64,000 bases of DNA from contig JAEYUC010000007.1 of assembly GCA_023433705.1 (NCBI GenBank), positions 38,670 to 102,669 on the forward strand, written 5' to 3'. The notes beneath the pieces are model-generated. The model made no database searches. It worked only from the letters and a program-made list of their open reading frames with translations, and was not told the DNA's origin. This DNA is from Pseudomonadota bacterium (GTDB taxonomy: Bacteria > Pseudomonadota > Gammaproteobacteria > Steroidobacterales > Steroidobacteraceae). Positions 9,085 through 16,388 of the stretch are shown here, piece by piece (position 1 is the first letter of the stretch; each line of letters opens with the position of its first letter). Made by a program: the position numbers and the translations under genes.

Positions 9085-9111
9085 GACGTTGAACGAAGCC
9101 CTGCTGTGACA
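9085..9111 (-). promoter_or_regulatory. ECF41-type promoter of the sigma factor gene (autoregulation)
   Basis: Minus strand TGTCACA (9105-9111), 16-base spacer, CGTC (9085-9088): the same elements and spacing as the promoter at 8164-8190. The CGTC ends only nine bases before the ATG at 9075, so the predicted transcript has almost no leader. Confidence 0.82.
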
Positions 9112-9125
9112 GCAAGCGGAGCCGC

Positions 9126-9286
9126 AGGTGCCTGGCAACAAAATCCGGGAGAAGCCGAGTGTTCAGCGATTCGGTGCGACCAGCTGCCGCGGCTTCTCCC
9201 GGATTCTGGTGCCTGGCACCTTCTTCGGCGAAAACGTCGAACAGTGCCCCCGGCCCGGCTTATCCCGGATTTTCCGTGCCAGGCAC
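9126..9286. repeat. cluster of three REP-like repeats
   Basis: Three copies of a roughly 31-base unit built of a GGTGCCTGGCA-like block joined to a AATCCGGGAGAAGCCG-like block. The copy at 9126-9157 is inverted relative to the copies at about 9190-9220 and 9255-9286. The first two form an imperfect stem (three mismatches, about 34-base loop). The third abuts the end of the gene ending at 9292. This looks like a REP/REPIN-type intergenic array; no transposase gene is in the window. Confidence 0.6.
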
Positions 9287-9291
9287 CGTCT

Positions 9292-9651
9292 TCAGGAGCT
9301 CATGAAGACGGTCGTGTCGTACCGCTCGAAGTTCTGCAATGCCCGCCGATAGGAGTTGTGCACCATGCGCTCCGCCACCTTGTCCGCGCGCGTCGAGAGC
9401 AACATGCGCAGCACCACGTCGTCGGCGGGACGCGCCTTGTCGTCGCCGAGGTATTGCTCGATGAGCTTGGTCACCCGCACGCACATCTCGTTGGTGAACC
9501 GCAGCCGGGCGGCGTCATGCACCGAATCCAGTGCCGGGCCGTACGTGGCGCGCGCTTCGGTGGTGAGCTCCGAAAGAAAACTCGCCATGAGCCTCGCCTT
9601 GTCCGCCAGTGCCATCTCCGTGAAGTAACTGATTTCGGACTGGAGGTTCAT
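9292..9651 (-). CDS. uncharacterised protein, last gene of the envelope-motor operon
   Basis: Protein of 119 residues starting MNLQSEISYFTEMALADKAR. No signal peptide or membrane segment; it looks all-helical and soluble, with Arg/Asp-rich helices and no cysteine pair. I do not recognise a family. It begins 12 bases after the AgmX-type gene on the same strand, so it is probably the distal gene of the operon and may be a cytosolic accessory of the motor. Confidence 0.7.
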   Translation of the reverse strand: MNLQSEISYFTEMALADKARLMASFLSELTTEARATYGPALDSVHDAARLRFTNEMCVRVTKLIEQYLGDDKARPADDVVLRMLLSTRADKVAERMVHNSYRRALQNFERYDTTVFMSS

Positions 9652-9663
9652 GGCGGCTGGGGA

Positions 9664-10563
9664 TCAGGCGGCCGGGAAGAAATCGATCGGCTTGCTGACG
9701 GTCAGCGGCTCGACGTCCGCCGCCTTGAAGCGGATCTGGCGCACGCGCGCGACGATCTTCCTCTCGAGCTCCGGATCGTTGAGTTCGCTCGACACGACGC
9801 GGCACATCGTGATCTCGCCCGTCGGCGCGATGGTGAATTCCAGCACCACCTTGCCCGCGAGTTCGGGCTGTTCGCGCAGCGCGCGACCGTAGAGCGCGTA
9901 GAGCGCGCCCTTGTTCCGGTCGAACACAATTTCGACTTCCTCGCGCGCACGCGAGGCCTTGCCGCTCGTGCCGGTGCGCTGCACACGGCCACCCGCGTTC
10001 GGATCGAGACCGGAGCCGTGTTGTACCTGCGTCGTGGTGTGCTGGCCGATGGCGCCCGAGCCGCCACCGAACCCACGCGCCATGTTCGCGGTGTTGATGC
10101 CACCCGACGTGCGACCGGCCGCCGACGTGATGAGGTTACGCTCCGAGCGCGCATCCTCCACCGGCGTCTTCATCTGCGGATCCTGCAGGTCCAGATTCTG
10201 TTCGCGCAGCTCGGCGAGTTCGTCCGCGAGCGCGAGCATTCCCTGGTTGCGCACGTTCGGCTTCGGCTTCTCGACAGGCTTCTGTTCCTGCGGCTTCGGC
10301 TTCTCCGGCTCCGGCTGTTTCTCGGGTTCCGGCGGCGGTGGCGGCGGCGGTTTCTCGACGATGAGCTGAACTTCGCGCTTGGGCAGATCTTCCGCCGTGT
10401 ACTTCGGCCGCTCCGGTTGCGGCAGCAGCCAAACGACGATCGCCACGATCGTCGCGAGGATGATCAGTACGCGCAGGAGTTTCTTGAACTTGCGTTCGTT
10501 CTCCTCGTCGCGCGACCACGGGAGTTCGAAACTCCGGAAGAAAGGCGCCAGCCCGAGGTTCAT
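9664..10563 (-). CDS. AgmX/PglI C-terminal (TonB/TolA-like) protein
   Basis: Energy-transducer-like protein of 299 residues. A cytoplasmic head carries basic and acidic residues (FKKLLR at 26-31), followed by one transmembrane helix (about 30-46). A Pro/Glu/Lys-rich periplasmic stretch with a run of seven prolines (about 72-110) and a Gly-rich linker lead to a C-terminal AgmX/PglI domain with a TonB_C-like fold (about 205-295; ends VARVRQIRFKAADVEPL). It overlaps the second exbD by four bases. The layout predicts a periplasm-spanning arm driven by the ExbB/ExbD channel, like TonB, TolA or GltJ of Myxococcus gliding. It lacks the zinc-finger head of GltJ. Confidence 0.88.
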   Translation of the reverse strand: MNLGLAPFFRSFELPWSRDEENERKFKKLLRVLIILATIVAIVVWLLPQPERPKYTAEDLPKREVQLIVEKPPPPPPPEPEKQPEPEKPKPQEQKPVEKPKPNVRNQGMLALADELAELREQNLDLQDPQMKTPVEDARSERNLITSAAGRTSGGINTANMARGFGGGSGAIGQHTTTQVQHGSGLDPNAGGRVQRTGTSGKASRAREEVEIVFDRNKGALYALYGRALREQPELAGKVVLEFTIAPTGEITMCRVVSSELNDPELERKIVARVRQIRFKAADVEPLTVSKPIDFFPAA

Positions 10564-11066
10564 GCGCCGCCCCCGGTCGCCACTTCGCGCTGGATCACGG
10601 CGAGCGATACCTTGCCGAAATCCGCCGCCGTGGCGGTGGCCATCACACGCTTGAGCACCGCGAACGGCGTGCCCTTGTCGCCCATGATGGTGACTTCGCG
10701 CTCGGCGAGATCTTCCTGCGCGGCCTGGCGCAGGCTCGTGTCGGCCTGTTCCTTGAGCGCCGCGCGCAGCGGCTCGATGACGAGCTGCGCGTCGTTGCCC
10801 GTGAGCTCGGCGACCTTCGCGACGATCCGGCCGTTCACCAGGAGGTCTTCGGTCGTGACCATGACGACCACGGTCTCGCGCGGCTTCAGCTCCGCGATCG
10901 ATTGCGGGATCGTGATGTTCTTCGTGTTCGGGAGAATCTCGACGTCCGAGCTGTGCAGCAGCAGGAAGACGACGAGCATGGTCAGCATGTCGATGAACGG
11001 CACCAGCGCCATGTGGCTGCCGCCATGCGAACGCTGGCGATGCTTCTTGATGCGATAGGAGATCAT
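10560..11066 (-). CDS. ExbD/TolR-family protein (second copy)
   Basis: Protein of 168 residues with one N-terminal helix containing the proton-carrying aspartate (Asp26 in LVPFIDMLTMLVVFLL) and a periplasmic domain. It overlaps the first exbD copy by four bases and the AgmX-type gene by four bases, a tightly coupled set. The two ExbD-type copies are diverged (different periplasmic domains). This parallels AglR/AglS-type motors, where two ExbD/TolR paralogues share one TolQ-like subunit. Confidence 0.92.
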   Translation of the reverse strand: MISYRIKKHRQRSHGGSHMALVPFIDMLTMLVVFLLLHSSDVEILPNTKNITIPQSIAELKPRETVVVMVTTEDLLVNGRIVAKVAELTGNDAQLVIEPLRAALKEQADTSLRQAAQEDLAEREVTIMGDKGTPFAVLKRVMATATAADFGKVSLAVIQREVATGGGA

Positions 11067-11599
11067 TTCCGGCCTCCCGCGGCGGCGCCCGTCAGCGGCG
11101 CATCACCCACCGAGATGTCGGGAAACAGCTCGACATTCTGCATGCCGATGCCGGCGCGGTTCTGCCACACGCGCACGTTGTCCATGGTCTGCACGAGCAC
11201 GTCGTACGGAATGTTCTGCTCGAGCAACACGCTCGCGGCCAGCACCGTCGGGTATCGGGCCTTCACTTCCTGCAGGAAGGTGGACAGACCCTTGTAATCG
11301 TACTCACCTTCCACCTTCGGCAGCGTCCGCAGGATGCCCGAATTGCGGTCGGCGATTTCGATCTTGTCCTGGCGCACGATCACTTCGAGATTGAGCCCTT
11401 TCGGAAGCTCCGGCACCGAGGAGTTAGGCGCCGGGAGATTCAGCTCGAGGATGTTCGTGTGCGAGAACACCGCGGTGAACAGCAGGAAGAACACCAGGAT
11501 GACCATCATGTCGATCATCGGCACGATGTTCAGATCGTGGCGGCCCTTGTACTTCGCATGGTTGCGAATGGAACGGGCGGCTAGCTTGGATGCGGCCAT
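11063..11599 (-). CDS. ExbD/TolR-family protein (first copy)
   Basis: Protein of 178 residues with the channel helix NIVPMIDMMVILVFFLLF carrying Asp30, preceded by a basic cytoplasmic head, then a periplasmic ExbD domain ending in a Gly-rich tail. It would pair with the ExbB/TolQ protein encoded 58 bases upstream to form a proton channel. Its stop overlaps the start of the second exbD. Confidence 0.92.
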   Translation of the reverse strand: MAASKLAARSIRNHAKYKGRHDLNIVPMIDMMVILVFFLLFTAVFSHTNILELNLPAPNSSVPELPKGLNLEVIVRQDKIEIADRNSGILRTLPKVEGEYDYKGLSTFLQEVKARYPTVLAASVLLEQNIPYDVLVQTMDNVRVWQNRAGIGMQNVELFPDISVGDAPLTGAAAGGRK

Positions 11600-11657
11600 C
11601 GATGTTCCTCTGCGCGTTACCGTCTGACTTCTTGGGGTCGTTCGTCCGTGAGTTCGA

Positions 11658-12353
11658 TCAGGCGGTTCGCGGTGCCGGGGCGCGCGGCATGCCGGGCTGC
11701 GGCGACGGCGCCGCCGGCTCGGAATAACGCTCGGTGATCGAGTTCAGGAACTTCACGACCGCGATTTCCAGGCTGTCGATGAGCGCCGTGGTCTTCGCTT
11801 CGAGGAACATGTGAGAGAGCAGCAGCACGATGGCCACGAACAGACCGGATGCGGTCGCGTTCATGGCTTCGGAGATGGCGGCCGCGAGCAGGCCGGCCTT
11901 CTCGGCCGGGTTCGCCTGCGACACCGCGCCGAACGCGTGGATCAGCGCGATGATGGTGCCCAACAGACCGATGAGCATGCCGACGTTGGCGAGCGCCGCG
12001 AGGTAGGGCGTGCGCTTCTCGAGACGCGGGACGATCTCGAGCAGCGACTCTTCCATCGCCTGCTGGATGTCGTCGCGGCGGCGCGCGGTCGCGAGGCGCG
12101 CGAGACCGTACTTGAGCACGGTGCCGATCTGCGCCTGCGAGTTGTTGGCGAGCGTGATCGCCTGTTTGAAGTTGCCCGCGCCGAGGTGCGGCGAGACGTC
12201 GTCCCACAGGTTGCGGTTTTTCATGGTCTCTTTCGTCAGGTAGAACCAGCGCTCGATCGCGATGGCGACACCCACGACGAAAATGATGCCGAGCGGGAAG
12301 AGAACCAACCCGCCGTCCTTGAAGAAATTGATGATCGTATTGAGCCAGCTCAC
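11658..12353 (-). CDS. ExbB/TolQ/MotA-family proton channel protein
   Basis: Inner-membrane protein of 231 residues with three helices: residues 14-36, and the paired family helices LANVGMLIGLLGTIIALIHAF and ISEAMNATASGLFVAIVLLL around 125-185. The start is GTG at 12353 with GAGGAG seven bases upstream. The C-terminus is extended and Pro-rich. It is the channel subunit of the motor with the two downstream ExbD proteins. A short GC hairpin (12386-12411) lies in the gap to the preceding gene. Confidence 0.93.
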   Translation of the reverse strand: MSWLNTIINFFKDGGLVLFPLGIIFVVGVAIAIERWFYLTKETMKNRNLWDDVSPHLGAGNFKQAITLANNSQAQIGTVLKYGLARLATARRRDDIQQAMEESLLEIVPRLEKRTPYLAALANVGMLIGLLGTIIALIHAFGAVSQANPAEKAGLLAAAISEAMNATASGLFVAIVLLLSHMFLEAKTTALIDSLEIAVVKFLNSITERYSEPAAPSPQPGMPRAPAPRTA

Positions 12354-12385
12354 GGTGGATTCTCCTCAGAATCGGAAATGCACAA

Positions 12386-12411
12386 ACGCCCCCAAGCAAG
12401 GGCAAGGGCGT
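12386..12411 (-). promoter_or_regulatory. small hairpin before exbB
   Basis: ACGCCC and GGGCGT pair across a 14-base loop in the 95-base gap between the preceding small exported protein gene and exbB. There is no T-run, so it is not a clear terminator; it could tune read-through or mRNA stability inside the operon. Weakly supported. Confidence 0.25.
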
Positions 12412-12448
12412 CCCAAGATTGCGTTACATAAGCGACGAAAACTGTTAA

Positions 12449-12943
12449 TCACTTCTCGCTCTTGTTGGCGGGTGCAGCCTGGTTAGGCTGCAGCGCTTCG
12501 AAGTAGCGATTCTGTCGGCGAAACACGTCACGATCGACGGGCTCGAGGACCTCGTCCAGCAGGCTGTTCACGGGGCGCCCGACGAGATCGCCCAGCTCTG
12601 CACTACGCCAGGGCACGATGTACAGCACTTTCGGCAGCTCGCGGTTGCCCGTGATCTGGGTGGAATCGAGATCGAGATAGTCCTTGGCGCCGGTCCTGCC
12701 GTCCGGCTTGTTAGGCGTCGCGGCGGGCTTCGCGGCCGGGGGGCTCGCGGCAGGGGTCGAGCCGGCGGAAGGCTGCGGCGCGGTCGTGGACGGCTGCGGC
12801 GCGGCGTCCGGCGCGGGCGCCGGCGCCGGCGCCGACGTGTTCACGCCGGGTTCCATCGAGTCGTTCGGCGACGCCGGCGGCGGTGTCTGCGCGAGCGCGC
12901 TTACGGCGAGCAGCAGCAGCGCGACTCCAAGTAGTTTGTTCAT
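12449..12943 (-). CDS. exported Pro/Ala-rich protein of the envelope-motor operon
   Basis: Protein of 164 residues with a clear Sec signal peptide (MNKLLGVALLLLAVSALAQ), then a long Pro/Ala/Ser-rich disordered stretch to about residue 82 and a small C-terminal domain (DYLDLDSTQITGNRELPKVLYIVPW ... LEPVDRDVFRRQNRYFEALQ). It starts one base after the TPR gene stop on the same strand. Family not recognised. It is probably a periplasmic partner of the TPR proteins. Confidence 0.78.
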   Translation of the reverse strand: MNKLLGVALLLLAVSALAQTPPPASPNDSMEPGVNTSAPAPAPAPDAAPQPSTTAPQPSAGSTPAASPPAAKPAATPNKPDGRTGAKDYLDLDSTQITGNRELPKVLYIVPWRSAELGDLVGRPVNSLLDEVLEPVDRDVFRRQNRYFEALQPNQAAPANKSEK

Positions 12944-12944
12944 G

Positions 12945-15900
12945 TCAGCCTCCTTCCGGCTGCGACTGCGGCTGGGCCGGCGCCTTGTTGCGCGCGCGTA
13001 GTTCGGCGAGCCAGCTCGTCACGGGCTTGTCCTCGCCCGTGAGTTGTTTGTAGGTCTCGAGCTCGGCCTGTGCACGGACCGGATCATCGAGATAAAGATC
13101 GAGCAGGACACCCAGATTGCGGTGCGCCGGCGCGTAGGACGGATTCGCCTCGAGCGCCCTTTCGTACGCGGCGCGCGCCTCGGCGAACTTGCCGGCCTGG
13201 CGCAAAGTGAGTCCGTATTCGTTCCAGGTCTGCGCGTCCCAGGGCGCGAGTTCCGTCGCCTTCGCGAGCGCGGTTTCCGATTCGGCGAGCTGGTTCGCGT
13301 TGCGATGGAGGATGCCGAGATTCGCGTACGGACCGGACAGCTCCGGATACGACTGCGTCATCAGCTGGAACTCGAGGCTGGCCTGCGTCGGATCCGTGCG
13401 CATGAGCTGCAGCGCGCGCGCGAAATCGGACGTGGCGCGCGCGGGCGCTTTCGGGATCTCGAGCGCCGGAGCCGACGCGGCGGGCGCCGTCTGCGAGTTG
13501 GCCACGGGCGGCGCGGTCGGGTTCGCGGGGGTCGCGATCGGCGGATCGGGTAATGCAGGCGGGGGCGGCGCCGCGGGCACGACCGCGTCGAACGACACGC
13601 CGATCATCTCGGTCTTGCCGTATCGGCCGGGGCTCAGTTCGGCGAGCGCCGCGAAACTCTTCTTCACGCCTTCGTCGTAGACGTTGTCGCGCGTGCGGCG
13701 CGTATTCAACTCGTGCGTCGAGATCGCCTGTTCTTCGAACGGGAACGCCTGCTCCTCGAGCAGCGAGTTGTATTCCTCGACCTGGTCGGCGTCGAGATTC
13801 TTCGGACGCTGCGAGGCCATGATGTCCTGGCCGAGCTTGCGGTAGATCTCCGCGATCTCGTAGGTCGCCATGGTGGTGACTTCGGCGACGCGGTAGTCGG
13901 CCGCGGCCTTGTAGCCGCCGAGCGCCGCTTCCATCGCCTTGCGCTTCTTCGCGAGCGAAGTCTTGAGCGGCAGCACCAGCGCGATCTTGCGGTACTCGTC
14001 GCGCGCCGGCGCGGCCAGCGCGAGCTGCGCTTTCGCGGCGAGATACTGCGTGCGGTCGGTACGCGCGGCGCCCGCGTTGCGGTCCGCCGCGACGATCTCG
14101 CGCTGCCAGCGGCGCTGGGCCTCGGTATTGCCGGCATTGCCCGCGATGTCGGCCAGCTTCTGGCGCGCCTCGATCGAATCGCTGACCGGTGTCGGATACG
14201 TGACGACGAAGCGCTCGAGCATGCCCACGGCCTTGTTCGTGTTGCCGGCCTTCGCGTACAGGTCGGCGGCCTGCAGGTTCGCCTCGCGCTGGATGTCCCT
14301 GGACTCGGCGGGATTGAGCGCGATGCGCTCGAACTCGACCGCGGCCTGCCCTGCCTGACCCGTCTCGCCATACGCCACCGCGAGCTTGCGGGTGACGTCG
14401 GCGGAGTATTCGCTCTTCGGATTGCTGGCGCGGAAACGCTCGAGCACCTGGATCGCGCGCGGCCAGTCCTTGAGATTGATGAGCTGCGCGCCGGCATCGT
14501 ACTCGGCCTGCGCGGCGATCTTCGACGTGCCGGCCACCGCCGCGATGCGCAGGAAGTCGTCGACCGCGCCGGCGCCGTCGCCCGCCTGCTGCTTGGCCTC
14601 GGCCTGTCGATAGACGGCGGACGCGATGCGCTCGGTGAGATCGGCGCGCATCTTGTCGCTCGGCGGCGTGAGGTCGCGCGCCGCGATGAAGCCCTTCTCG
14701 GCTTCGGCGAACTGCATCAGGTCGAAATTCGCCTGGCCGATGATGGTGTACGCGATGCGCCGCTTCGGCGCATCGGCCGGCGGCTGATGCGCGAGAACGA
14801 GGTTCGCCACCTCGATCGAACGCTGCATGTCCTTGGTCGCGAAGATGTCTTCCGCGGCGCGCGTCAGCACGCCCGCGGCGTCGGGATGTTCGGGGAAACT
14901 CGTGCCGAACTTGATGCCGAGATCGACCGTCTGCATGTGCCACGCGGACTTGTCGGCGGCCGGCAGCTTCGCCTCGTGTTTGGCGAGCGATCCGAGCGCG
15001 GCGTAAGCGGCGGCGGCGGAGCGCGGGTTGCGCGGGTAGTTATACGCGGTGCGCGTGAACTCGGCGGCCGCGTTGCTGAAGTCGCCCGCCTCGTACAGCG
15101 TCTCGGCGAGCAGATAGTTGGTGCCGAACGACTCCGGATCGTCCGGGAAGGATTCGAGGTAGGTGCGATACCAGCGCGCCGCCTCCAGGTACTCGTCGGC
15201 CTTCTTCGACTTCTGCGCGTTCGCGTGGAAGTACGTGGCGACGTCCTTGAGGTTGATCTTGAGTTCTTTCGCGATGTTCGGGTAATCGGCGCGGTTGCGC
15301 CCCTGCCAGAACGTCGTGCCGTAGTTGTACAGCGCGACGTATTCGCGCTTGCCGTCCAGCACGAGCTCGGTGAAACCGCCCTTGCGGTAGGCCTCGATGG
15401 CCTGCATCGAAAGACCGGGCGAGAACTCGCTGTTCGGCTCGCGCGTCGCGTATGCGCGGTAGACGGAGGCCGCGTCCTGGTAACGCTCCTTCTCGACGTA
15501 CAGGTCGCCCAGCCGCGAGTAGATCACCGGCGCGTAGGCGGGATTGCCGTGACCGGAGATGAATCGCTCCATCGCCGCGACCGAGTCGTCGTCGTACGAA
15601 AACGTGACGGCCATGACGCGCAGGGTGTCGTCCGCGAGCTCGCGGCTCGCGCGCGGCAGATTGTCGAGCGGCACGAGCTTCTTGTCCGTCTTCGTGAGCA
15701 TCGTGCGGTCGAGCACGCCCGCGAACTGCGGCAGGCTCTCTTCGTTGAGTCCCTGCTTGAACAGCGACCAGCCGCTCTTGTAGAGACTCTGCGTCAGGAA
15801 GGCCGACTTGTCTCCGTGCGAGACGACGTATTGATAGGCGTCCTGCGCCGCGCGGTAGTTGCGCGCCGAGAACAGCAGCTCGCCGCGGCGGAACTGCACC

Positions 15901-16388
15901 TCGTCCATCTGCGGTGAACGCGGATAACGACGCAGGATGTCGTCGAGCGATTCGAGCGCCTTCTCGGGCTGGCCCGTGGTCTCGTACGCGCGCGCGAGCT
16001 GGTAGAGCACCTGGTCGTTGCGCGGGTAGTCGGGATAGGACTTGAGCAGCGTCGAGTACAGCTTGATCGCCTCGGCGCCCTGCAGGTCGAGCGAGCTGGC
16101 CTCGCCCTGCATGCGTTCGCCCTCGCCCGCCTCCAGGTTGAGGTCGCCGAGACGCCGCAATGCCTCGGCGCGCAGCTGCGGATCGGTCTTCTGCAGTTCG
16201 AGGAAGCGCTTGTAGTTTTCCATCGCGCGCGAGGCGCTGGCTTCCACCTTCTGATCGGGCTGGATCACCACCGGGCGGCTCGGCAGATCCGCGATGGTCT
16301 TCTCTTTCTTTTTCGGCGCGGCCGCGGCGTTCAGCGCGACGCCCGCGCACAGGGCCGAAACGGCGACGGCAAGTAGTTTGCGCTTCAC
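12945..16388 (-). CDS. large periplasmic tetratricopeptide-repeat protein
   Basis: Protein of 1147 residues with a Sec signal peptide (MKRKLLAVAVSALCAGVALNAAAA) and many TPR units throughout, for example YPRNDQVLYQLARAYETTGQ early and NLGILHRNANQLAES and APAHRNLGVLLDLYL near the end. A Pro/Ala-rich linker at about 980-1010 separates the main solenoid from a compact C-terminal TPR block. It overlaps the second TPR gene by four bases. Large TPR proteins of this kind serve as periplasmic scaffolds in Agl/Glt-like systems; the role here is inferred from context. Confidence 0.88.
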   Translation of the reverse strand: MKRKLLAVAVSALCAGVALNAAAAPKKKEKTIADLPSRPVVIQPDQKVEASASRAMENYKRFLELQKTDPQLRAEALRRLGDLNLEAGEGERMQGEASSLDLQGAEAIKLYSTLLKSYPDYPRNDQVLYQLARAYETTGQPEKALESLDDILRRYPRSPQMDEVQFRRGELLFSARNYRAAQDAYQYVVSHGDKSAFLTQSLYKSGWSLFKQGLNEESLPQFAGVLDRTMLTKTDKKLVPLDNLPRASRELADDTLRVMAVTFSYDDDSVAAMERFISGHGNPAYAPVIYSRLGDLYVEKERYQDAASVYRAYATREPNSEFSPGLSMQAIEAYRKGGFTELVLDGKREYVALYNYGTTFWQGRNRADYPNIAKELKINLKDVATYFHANAQKSKKADEYLEAARWYRTYLESFPDDPESFGTNYLLAETLYEAGDFSNAAAEFTRTAYNYPRNPRSAAAAYAALGSLAKHEAKLPAADKSAWHMQTVDLGIKFGTSFPEHPDAAGVLTRAAEDIFATKDMQRSIEVANLVLAHQPPADAPKRRIAYTIIGQANFDLMQFAEAEKGFIAARDLTPPSDKMRADLTERIASAVYRQAEAKQQAGDGAGAVDDFLRIAAVAGTSKIAAQAEYDAGAQLINLKDWPRAIQVLERFRASNPKSEYSADVTRKLAVAYGETGQAGQAAVEFERIALNPAESRDIQREANLQAADLYAKAGNTNKAVGMLERFVVTYPTPVSDSIEARQKLADIAGNAGNTEAQRRWQREIVAADRNAGAARTDRTQYLAAKAQLALAAPARDEYRKIALVLPLKTSLAKKRKAMEAALGGYKAAADYRVAEVTTMATYEIAEIYRKLGQDIMASQRPKNLDADQVEEYNSLLEEQAFPFEEQAISTHELNTRRTRDNVYDEGVKKSFAALAELSPGRYGKTEMIGVSFDAVVPAAPPPPALPDPPIATPANPTAPPVANSQTAPAASAPALEIPKAPARATSDFARALQLMRTDPTQASLEFQLMTQSYPELSGPYANLGILHRNANQLAESETALAKATELAPWDAQTWNEYGLTLRQAGKFAEARAAYERALEANPSYAPAHRNLGVLLDLYLDDPVRAQAELETYKQLTGEDKPVTSWLAELRARNKAPAQPQSQPEGG

